Part shown: in pieces, positions 1-5,468 of the stretch
Numbering within the stretch: the first letter of the stretch is position 1
Layout of the letters: each line of letters opens with the position of its first letter
DNA from: Candidatus Eisenbergiella stercorigallinarum
Lineage (GTDB): Bacteria; Bacillota; Clostridia; Lachnospirales; Lachnospiraceae
Assembly: GCA_019120525.1 (NCBI GenBank)
Contig: DWUW01000356.1
Coordinates: forward strand, 1 to 12,880
Reading direction: 5' to 3'
DNA length: 12,880 nucleotides
The notes under the pieces: model-generated
Databases searched by the model: none
Told to the model about the DNA's origin: nothing
What the model saw: the letters and a program-made list of their open reading frames with translations, nothing else
Translations under genes and position numbers: made by a program

Positions 1-43
1 GAAAAGGAAAGATTGAATTTTTTCTTAATTCGTCCGGTTGAGG

Positions 44-72
44 TTGCATAACGGGAAAAAGTTTAGTACACT
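44..72 (+). promoter_or_regulatory. possible promoter of the purE operon
   Basis: TTGCAT (44-49) and TACACT (67-72) are separated by 17 bases and lie about 110 bases upstream of purE. The match to sigma-A hexamers is only partial (3/6 and 4/6), but it is the best-spaced pair seen upstream of the operon. The beginning of the leader is close to the window edge, so a stronger promoter further upstream cannot be excluded. Confidence 0.33.
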
Positions 73-126
73 GTATTTTGAATGATTGCCGATTGGTGAA
101 CATACGAAAAGAACAATGAGATACAG

Positions 127-173
127 GCCGCTTACCGGCGGCAGCGCGGGCCTTTGGTCCGTGCGAAAGGAGG
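127..173 (+). promoter_or_regulatory. purE leader: two small stem-loops abutting the ribosome binding site
   Basis: A 4-bp GC stem (127-130 with 136-139) is followed by a longer imperfect GC-rich stem (about 145-152 with 156-165, two bulged bases, TTT loop). The second stem ends directly next to the Shine-Dalgarno sequence AAAGGAGG (166-173). The arrangement could tune translation of purE. No terminator T-run, and no purine- or ZTP-riboswitch core that I recognise, is present. The strong SD seven bases before GTG 181 decides the start of purE. Confidence 0.4.
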
Positions 174-180
174 AAGAACA

Positions 181-687
181 GTGGCACAGGTTGGTATTGT
201 AATGGGAAGTGATTCGGATATGCCCGTTATGGCGAAGGCGGCCGGCGTTCTGGATGAGCTGGGGATTTCCTATGAGATGAGGATTATTTCCGCTCACAGA
301 GAGCCGGACGTATTTTTTGAGTATGCGAAGACCGCGGAAGAGAAGGGATTTAAGGTGATCATTGCAGGAGCGGGCATGGCGGCCCATCTTCCGGGCATGT
401 GCGCGGCGATCTTCCCCATGCCGGTGATCGGCATTCCGATGCACACCACATCCCTGGGAGGAAGGGATTCCCTTTACTCTATCGTGCAGATGCCGAGCGG
501 CATCCCGGTGGCTACGGTGGCCATTAACGGAGGCGCGAACGCCGGGCTCCTGACGGCAAAGATCCTTGCTACGTCTGACCCGGCGCTTCTTGGGAGACTG
601 AAGGATTACAGCCGGGGACTGAAGGAGAGCGTGCAGAAGAAGGATGCGCGCCTGCAGGAGAAGGGCTGGCAGAACTACGCAGAATAA
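181..687 (+). CDS. purE: PurE, N5-carboxyaminoimidazole ribonucleotide mutase (class I type)
   Basis: Cytoplasmic enzyme of de novo purine synthesis that places the carboxyl group on aminoimidazole ribonucleotide to give CAIR. The start is GTG 181, behind AAAGGAGG at 166-173. An in-frame TTG at 154 lies upstream of that SD and is unlikely. The 168 residues fit the usual 160-170. Visible motifs are GSDSD (9-13, phosphate binding), SAHREP (37-42, catalytic His39; most relatives have SAHRTP), AGMAAHLPG (64-72), and the class I block with SLYSIVQMPSG (98-107) ending in NAG. Class I enzymes normally work on N5-CAIR made by PurK, and no purK is in the window. It is the first of four pur genes; purM follows after 20 bases. 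Identification is secure. Class I rather than class II rests on the QMP region and is inferred. Confidence 0.96.
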   Translation: MAQVGIVMGSDSDMPVMAKAAGVLDELGISYEMRIISAHREPDVFFEYAKTAEEKGFKVIIAGAGMAAHLPGMCAAIFPMPVIGIPMHTTSLGGRDSLYSIVQMPSGIPVATVAINGGANAGLLTAKILATSDPALLGRLKDYSRGLKESVQKKDARLQEKGWQNYAE

Positions 688-707
688 ACGAAAGGTACGG
701 TTGAAAA

Positions 708-1733
708 ATGGATTATAAGAATGCCGGAGTGGATATTGAAGCCGGTTACAGATCGGTTGAGCTGATGAAGAAGTACGTGAAGGAGACCATGCGTCCCGAG
801 GTCCTGGGAGGGCTGGGTGGTTTTTCGGGAGCCTTTTCCATGGAGAGCTTTAAAAATATGGAAAAGCCCACCCTGGTTTCCGGAACGGACGGCGTGGGAA
901 CGAAGCTGAAGCTGGCGTTCCTGATGGACAGGCATGATACCGTGGGGATCGACTGCGTGGCGATGTGCGTCAACGACATTGCCTGCGCGGGCGGAGAACC
1001 GCTGTTTTTCCTGGATTACATCGCCTGCGGGAAAAATTATCCGGAGAAGATCGCTTCGATCGTAAAGGGCGTAGCGGACGGCTGCAGACAGGCGGGAGCC
1101 GCCCTGATCGGCGGGGAGACGGCGGAGATGCCCGGCTTTTATCCGGAGGATGAGTATGACCTTGCCGGCTTCGCGGTGGGCATTGTGGATGAGAAGAAGA
1201 TGATCACGGGAGCGGACCTGAAGCCCGGCGACGTGCTGATCGGCCTTTCCAGCTCCGGCGTCCACAGCAACGGCTTTTCCCTGGTGCGCAGGGTGTTTGA
1301 GATGACGAAGGAATCCCTGGATACCTATTATGAAGAGCTTGGGACCACGCTGGGCGAAGCGCTCCTTGCGCCTACGAAGATCTATGTGAAGGCGCTGCGC
1401 ACGGTGAAGGAAGCGGGCGTGACTGTGAAGGCGTGCAGCCATATCACCGGAGGCGGCTTCTATGAGAACATTCCCCGGATGCTTCCCGACGGCGTGAAGG
1501 CTGTGGTGGAAAAGGACAGCTACGAGATCCCCGCGATCTTCCGGCTTCTTGCGAAGAAGGGGAACATCGAAGAAAAAATGATGTATAATACCTATAACAT
1601 GGGAATCGGCATGGTGCTTGCCGTGGATCCTGCGGATGTGGAAAAGGCCATGGAAGCCGCCCGCGCGGCGGGAGAGGACCCGCATGTGATCGGCCGTATC
1701 GAGGCCGGGGAAAAAGGGGTGGAGTTATGCTGA
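708..1733 (+). CDS. purM: PurM, phosphoribosylformylglycinamidine cyclo-ligase (AIR synthetase)
   Basis: ATP-dependent ring closure of FGAM to aminoimidazole ribonucleotide, step five of purine synthesis, in the cytoplasm. The protein has 341 residues, close to the 345 of the E. coli enzyme. Family signatures are visible: GTDGVGTK (59-66), the CVNDIACAGGEPLFFLDYIA segment (87-106), GGETAEMPGFY (135-145), SSSGVHSNGFSLVR (181-194), HITGGGF (245-251) and NMGIGM (297-302). These cover the N-terminal dimerisation and ATP-binding half and the C-terminal half of the PurM/HypE/ThiL/SelD fold. The start ATG 708 has a modest SD (AAAGG, 691-695) about 12 bases upstream. The last seven bases overlap the start of purN (ATGCTGA), so translation of purN is probably coupled. 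Confidence 0.97.
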   Translation: MDYKNAGVDIEAGYRSVELMKKYVKETMRPEVLGGLGGFSGAFSMESFKNMEKPTLVSGTDGVGTKLKLAFLMDRHDTVGIDCVAMCVNDIACAGGEPLFFLDYIACGKNYPEKIASIVKGVADGCRQAGAALIGGETAEMPGFYPEDEYDLAGFAVGIVDEKKMITGADLKPGDVLIGLSSSGVHSNGFSLVRRVFEMTKESLDTYYEELGTTLGEALLAPTKIYVKALRTVKEAGVTVKACSHITGGGFYENIPRMLPDGVKAVVEKDSYEIPAIFRLLAKKGNIEEKMMYNTYNMGIGMVLAVDPADVEKAMEAARAAGEDPHVIGRIEAGEKGVELC

Positions 1734-2362
1734 ACGTGCTGGTCTGTGTGTCCGGAGGCGGCACCAACCTGCAGGCGCTGATCGACGCCGGAAAGGACGG
1801 ACGCATCCGGAACGCGCGGATCGCGGGCGTGATCAGCAACAACCGATCCGCCTACGCGCTGGAACGGGCCAGACAGAACGGGATCGACGCGGTCTGTATT
1901 TCCCCGAAGGATTTTCCGGACCGGGCTGCCTTTAACCGGGCTTTCCTGGAAAAGGTGAAGGAATATGCGCCGGATCTGATCGTCCTTGCCGGTTTCCTGG
2001 TAAACATTCCGCCGGAAATGATCCGGGCCTACCCAAACCGGATTATCAATATCCACCCTTCCCTGATCCCGTCCTTCTGCGGGACCGGCTATTATGGCCT
2101 GAAGGTGCATGAGGCGGTGCTGGCAAGGGGGGTGAAGGTGACGGGAGCCACCGTCCATTTCGTGGACGAGGGGACGGATACCGGTCCCATCCTGCTTCAG
2201 AAGAGTGTGGAGGTACTTCCCGCGGATACGCCGAAGAGCCTGCAGCAGCGGGTGATGGAGGAGGCGGAATGGATCCTTCTTCCCCGGGCCGTGGATCTGA
2301 TCGCGGCAGGGAGAGTTTCGGTCGTGGACGGGAAAACTGTGATCAGTGGGAGGAACGAATGA
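1727..2362 (+). CDS. purN: PurN, phosphoribosylglycinamide formyltransferase (folate-dependent)
   Basis: Transfers the formyl group of 10-formyltetrahydrofolate to glycinamide ribonucleotide (GAR). The 211 residues match the usual length (E. coli 212). The N-terminal phosphate loop reads SGGGTNLQ (9-16). The catalytic residues are present: Asn108 and His110 in the INIHPSLIPSF segment (107-117), and Asp151 in HFVDEGTDTGPI (144-155), which aligns with E. coli Asp144 by its spacing from the preceding His. The frame begins seven bases before the end of purM and ends with ATGA shared with purD (2359-2362). This tight packing shows that purM, purN and purD form one translational unit. The purine-rich stretch AAAAAGGGGTGGAG just before ATG 1727 supplies the SD. 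Confidence 0.97.
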   Translation: MLNVLVCVSGGGTNLQALIDAGKDGRIRNARIAGVISNNRSAYALERARQNGIDAVCISPKDFPDRAAFNRAFLEKVKEYAPDLIVLAGFLVNIPPEMIRAYPNRIINIHPSLIPSFCGTGYYGLKVHEAVLARGVKVTGATVHFVDEGTDTGPILLQKSVEVLPADTPKSLQQRVMEEAEWILLPRAVDLIAAGRVSVVDGKTVISGRNE

Positions 2363-3633
2363 AGATTTTGATCGTAGGGAGCGGAGGGCGGGAGCACGCC
2401 ATTGCGGCTGCCGCAGCCAGAAGCCCGAAAGCGGAAAAGATATACTGTGCGCCCGGAAACGCGGGAATCGCCGCGGTCGCCGAGTGCGTGCCGATCAGCG
2501 TAAATGAGTTTGACAGAATCGCATCCTTTGCAAAGGAAAAAGCAGTGGATCTGGTTATCGTAGGGCCGGACGATCCGCTGGCGGAAGGGCTTGTGGACGT
2601 TCTGGAGGAAGCGGGGCTCCGGGCTTTCGGCCCCAGGAAGAACGCGGCCATCCTGGAGGGAAGCAAGGCGTTTTCCAAGGATCTGATGAAAAAGTATCAT
2701 ATTCCAACGGCAGCCTATGAGACCTTTGAGGATGCGAAGGCGGCTGAGGAATATCTGGAGAAGGCGGACTATCCCATCGTGCTGAAGGCGGACGGCCTGG
2801 CGCTGGGGAAGGGCGTGCTGATCTGCAAGACAAAGGAAGAGGCGCTTGCCGGCGTGAAGGAGATCATGCTGGATAAGCATTTCGGAACGGCGGGAAACCG
2901 GATGGTGGTGGAGGAATTCCTCACCGGAAGGGAGGTTTCCGTTCTTTCCTTCGTGGACGGGAAGACCATCCGGATCATGACCTCCGCCCAGGACCACAAG
3001 CGGGCGCTTGACGGGGACCAGGGGCTGAATACCGGAGGCATGGGAACTTTTTCCCCTTCTCCTTTCTATACAAAGGAAGTGGATGAGTTCTGCAGGAAAT
3101 ATATCTACCAGCCCACGGTGGACGCCATGGCGGCGGAAGGCCGCCCCTTTAAGGGCATCATTTTCTTCGGCCTGATGCTCACGCCGAAGGGGCCGAGAGT
3201 GCTGGAGTATAACGCCAGGTTCGGAGACCCGGAGGCGCAGGTGGTGCTGCCGAGGATGAAGAACGATATCCTGGAGGTGATGGAGGCCTGTATCGACGGC
3301 ACGCTGGATAAGATCGAGCTGGAATTTGAGGACAATGCGGCGGTCTGCGTGGTGCTGGCATCCAAAGGCTATCCGGTGAGCTATGAAAAAGGGTATCCGA
3401 TCGCGGGCCTGGAGCGCTTTGACGGAGTTTCCGATGCGTTCTGCTTCCATGCGGGAACCGCTTTTGACGAAGAAGGCCGCATTGTGACAAACGGCGGAAG
3501 GGTGCTCGGCATCACCGCGGTGGGGAAGGATCTGAAGGCCGCCAGGGACAGGGCCTATGAGGCTGTCGGCTGGGTGGATTTCGAGAACAAATATATGAGG
3601 ACGGATATCGGAAAAGCCATTGACGAGGCCTGA
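2359..3633 (+). CDS. purD: PurD, phosphoribosylamine-glycine ligase (GAR synthetase)
   Basis: ATP-dependent ligation of glycine to phosphoribosylamine, the second step of purine synthesis. The product feeds PurN. The start is ATG 2359, five bases after GGGAGG (2348-2353) and overlapping the purN stop by ATGA. The frame is open upstream inside purN, but that part is not homologous to the family. The 424 residues agree with the usual 420-430. Signatures are GSGGREH (7-13), LKADGLALGKG (142-152, ATP-grasp Lys), SAQDHKR (209-215), NTGGMGTFSP (224-233) and NARFGDPE (285-292, Mg/ATP binding). The expected N-domain, ATP-grasp and C-terminal barrel regions are all complete. purH, which lies between purN and purD in several clostridia and bacilli, is absent here. 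Confidence 0.97.
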   Translation: MKILIVGSGGREHAIAAAAARSPKAEKIYCAPGNAGIAAVAECVPISVNEFDRIASFAKEKAVDLVIVGPDDPLAEGLVDVLEEAGLRAFGPRKNAAILEGSKAFSKDLMKKYHIPTAAYETFEDAKAAEEYLEKADYPIVLKADGLALGKGVLICKTKEEALAGVKEIMLDKHFGTAGNRMVVEEFLTGREVSVLSFVDGKTIRIMTSAQDHKRALDGDQGLNTGGMGTFSPSPFYTKEVDEFCRKYIYQPTVDAMAAEGRPFKGIIFFGLMLTPKGPRVLEYNARFGDPEAQVVLPRMKNDILEVMEACIDGTLDKIELEFEDNAAVCVVLASKGYPVSYEKGYPIAGLERFDGVSDAFCFHAGTAFDEEGRIVTNGGRVLGITAVGKDLKAARDRAYEAVGWVDFENKYMRTDIGKAIDEA

Positions 3634-3635
3634 AT

Positions 3636-3650
3636 GCCGGAAACGCCGGC
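3636..3650 (+). other. stem-loop just after purD
   Basis: GCCGG (3636-3640) pairs with CCGGC (3646-3650) around an AAACG loop. Two more GCCGGC palindromes follow before 3690. No T-run follows, so this is not a convincing terminator and transcription may continue from purD into the SH3-domain gene. The 128-base gap (3634-3761) shows no clear promoter to me. Confidence 0.35.
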
Positions 3651-3761
3651 CGGCGCGGGAAAAAGGCTGCCGGCGGGAACGGATACAGGAGAAAGGGACG
3701 TCACGGATAGGAGCGCCCGTTTTTGGGGAATGCTTAGATAAGAGAAAGGCATGGTACGCAA

Positions 3762-4931
3762 ATGAACAGGATAAAATCAGGAAGAAAGAAAAGAAGCCTG
3801 AAGATCGCTGCGGTTCTGACAGCGATGGCTCTCTGCGCGGGAATGTGGGGACAGACGGGGCTGGTCAGCCGCGCCTCCAACAGCCTGGGGAGCCAGACCG
3901 GCCAGGAAGGCGGCGACGCGCCCGCGGAGGAAGCGCCTGCGGAGAATACGGATGGCGCCGATGTGGAAGGCCAGATCGTAGAGGAGAACACGGAGAGCAT
4001 GGCGGGAACATCCACTGCGGCGAAAGTCCGCGTGATTCCTGCCAGCGCAAGGCTCAGAGGGGAAGCGTCTACCAGCTCCGACCAGGTGGGAAGCCTTTCC
4101 TCCGGCGATGAGATCGCCGTGGTGGGAGAGACCACCGGAAGTGACGGGATGCTGTGGTATCAGGTTTCCGGAGACGTCAACGGTGAGAACGTATCCGGAT
4201 ACATCCGTTCTGACCTGGTGGAGGTAACGGAGACCGTGCAGGCGGAAGTCCCTTCCGAAACGCCTTCCGAGGCGCCTGTGGAGACACCGTCAGAGCCGGA
4301 AAGCAGCGCTCCGTCGGATGAATACAGCGTCAGCTACGCGGACGACGGGACGGGAACCGGCGTCAGCGACTGGTATCTGAACGACAATATCAACGGCACG
4401 AGATACAAGATCAGCGATCTTTTGAATGCGCAGCAGACCAATGAAAGCAATATTGCGGTGATGGAAGAGCAGACCGGAAGCATGCGCATGATCATCATTA
4501 TCCTTGCGGTGATCGTCGGCCTGCTTGTCGTGGTGGTTACCATCCTGATCTTTAAGCTCCGCAGTTCCTATGAGGACGACGGATATGATGACGATGAGGA
4601 TTACGGGGATGACGACGACCGCTATGAGGAAGAGGACGAGGAAGACGAGGAGGATTATGTCCCTGAAAAGCGCCGTGGCGCGGTGAGGCGCCCCGTGCGT
4701 TCCAGACAGCCCGCGCGCAGAAGCCGTTACGAAGAGGATGACGAGGACGAAGAGGACGACCGTTATGAGGACGAAGAGGATGAGGAAGAGCCTCCGAGAA
4801 GATCCTCCAGAAGCTCGGGCAGACCGCAGGCCGGCAGGGCGAAAGGGCAGAGAGGCGGTTATAAGCCGAAGAATTTTGCGGATATGGATGAAGACGACGA
4901 TCTTGATTTTGAATTTCTGGATCTGAAATAA
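3762..4931 (+). CDS. membrane-anchored SH3-domain protein with a highly acidic cytoplasmic tail
   Basis: 389 residues, function unknown. Residues 1-38 form a signal sequence: basic SGRKKRSLK followed by a hydrophobic AAVLTAMALCAGMWG stretch. Residues about 86-158 resemble a bacterial SH3 (SH3b) domain, with ARLRGEASTSSDQVGSLSSG, WYQVSG and GYIRSDLV. A Pro/Glu/Ser linker follows (160-187). Residues 243-264 are a strong transmembrane helix (IIIILAVIVGLLVVVV). The last 120 residues are dominated by Asp/Glu runs (271-298, 323-343, 375-381) split by Arg-rich basic blocks (302-322, 346-368). The predicted topology places the SH3 domain outside and the charged tail inside. The start ATG 3762 has AAAGG 12 bases upstream. 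A cell-wall-sensing or scaffold role is possible but is inference only. The neighbouring pur genes do not explain it. Confidence 0.88.
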   Translation: MNRIKSGRKKRSLKIAAVLTAMALCAGMWGQTGLVSRASNSLGSQTGQEGGDAPAEEAPAENTDGADVEGQIVEENTESMAGTSTAAKVRVIPASARLRGEASTSSDQVGSLSSGDEIAVVGETTGSDGMLWYQVSGDVNGENVSGYIRSDLVEVTETVQAEVPSETPSEAPVETPSEPESSAPSDEYSVSYADDGTGTGVSDWYLNDNINGTRYKISDLLNAQQTNESNIAVMEEQTGSMRMIIIILAVIVGLLVVVVTILIFKLRSSYEDDGYDDDEDYGDDDDRYEEEDEEDEEDYVPEKRRGAVRRPVRSRQPARRSRYEEDDEDEEDDRYEDEEDEEEPPRRSSRSSGRPQAGRAKGQRGGYKPKNFADMDEDDDLDFEFLDLK

Positions 4932-4938
4932 AAGGATC

Positions 4939-4991
4939 GAAGGCCGCTGTGGAGAGAACTGCAATGCTGTATGCTGTCCGCAGCGGCCTTT
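4939..4991 (+). terminator. probable terminator after the SH3-domain gene
   Basis: AAGGCCGCTG (4940-4949) and CAGCGGCCTT (4981-4990) are perfect inverted arms. The stem extends inward by a G-U pair and GGA/TCC, and outward by one G-U pair, to about 15 bp around a 23-base loop. The run after the stem is short (TTTCC), so efficiency may be modest. It starts eight bases after the stop codon and precedes the next promoter. The loop contains a tandem 7-base repeat (ATGCTGT twice, 4964-4977). Confidence 0.6.
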
Positions 4992-4995
4992 CCGG

Positions 4996-5022
4996 TTGAC
5001 AGGATGTGCCTCCTGTTATAAT
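4996..5022 (+). promoter_or_regulatory. strong sigma-A promoter of gntR-clpC
   Basis: TTGACA (4996-5001) and TATAAT (5017-5022) are both perfect hexamers with a short 15-base spacer. TAATAT at 5019-5024 gives an alternative -10 with a 17-base spacer. The promoter lies 62 bases before the gntR start. No CtsR heptad repeat (GGTCAAA type) and no CIRCE element are visible around it. Confidence 0.8.
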
Positions 5023-5033
5023 ATGTATATAAC
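5015..5033. promoter_or_regulatory. inverted repeat over the -10 box, candidate operator for the GntR regulator
   Basis: GTTATA (5015-5020) and TATAAC (5028-5033) are perfect inverted arms separated by 7 bases. The element covers the -10 hexamer and probably the transcription start. GntR-family operators are typically inverted repeats with outer GT and AC, as here. The position suits autorepression by the first gene of the operon. This is inference from position and symmetry, and an AT-rich -10 region can form such arms by chance. Confidence 0.45.
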
Positions 5034-5084
5034 AAAACAAACCCGGCGCAGGCTGCCGGCCAGGAGAAGGAAGAGCGATATACA

Positions 5085-5468
5085 GTGAATATGGTACTGG
5101 AAATTGATTTTAACAGTGATGAGGCCATCTATATACAGCTGCGGAATCAGATCGTTCTCGGGATCGCGACCAACCGATACCGGGAAGGGGATGTGCTTCC
5201 CAGCGTACGTCAGCTTGCCGACGAGATCGGCATCAATATGCATACGGTGAACAAGGCATACACGGTACTGAAGCAGGAAGGCTTTGTGAAGGTGGACCGC
5301 AGAAAAGGAGCCGTCATATCTGTAGATGAAGGGAAAAAGAAGGCAATGGAAGAAATCCGCCAGGAGTTTCTTTTGCTTCTGGCAAAAGCAAGCTGCAAGA
5401 ATATTTCCCGTCAGGAGGTGCATGCTTTAATTGATGAAATCTATGAAGAATATGGAGGACTGGAATAA
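5085..5468 (+). CDS. short GntR-family regulator, YtrA type, first gene of the clpC operon
   Basis: DNA-binding repressor-type protein of 127 residues. The GntR winged helix-turn-helix covers residues about 8-78: PIYQQL-like AIYIQLRNQI (14-23), then LPSVRQLADEIGINMHTVNKAYTVLKQEGF (38-67, recognition helix near 52-63), then the wing RRKGAVIS (72-79). Only about 48 residues follow, forming a helical tail (83-127), which is typical of the YtrA subfamily that lacks a large ligand domain. The start is taken at GTG 5085, about 11 bases after AGGAAG; ATG 5091 is an alternative. YtrA-type genes usually sit with ABC transporter genes; here the gene shares TAATG with clpC and no transporter is present. 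It probably represses its own operon through the inverted repeat at 5015-5033 (inferred). Confidence 0.93.
   Translation: MNMVLEIDFNSDEAIYIQLRNQIVLGIATNRYREGDVLPSVRQLADEIGINMHTVNKAYTVLKQEGFVKVDRRKGAVISVDEGKKKAMEEIRQEFLLLLAKASCKNISRQEVHALIDEIYEEYGGLE

Noticed and set aside
91..120. Two GAAC-containing stretches (98-101 and 111-114) upstream of purE as PurR PurBoxes
   Set aside because: Each matches the Bacillus PurBox at only about 9 of 13 positions, they are in the same orientation and closely spaced, and the CCGAAC core is missing.
100..170. Purine or ZTP riboswitch in the purE leader
   Set aside because: Only two small GC-rich stems are seen; conserved aptamer sequences of either class and a terminator are lacking.
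154..180. Upstream TTG as start of purE
   Set aside because: It lies before the strong SD at 166-173, and the added residues do not belong to the family.
2269..2358. N-terminal extension of purD inside purN
   Set aside because: The family starts with MKILIVGSGGREH, and ATG 2359 has GGGAGG at good spacing.
3715..3730. CCCGTTTTTGGGG as terminator before the SH3 gene
   Set aside because: The stem is only three base pairs and the T-run lies in the loop, not after the stem.
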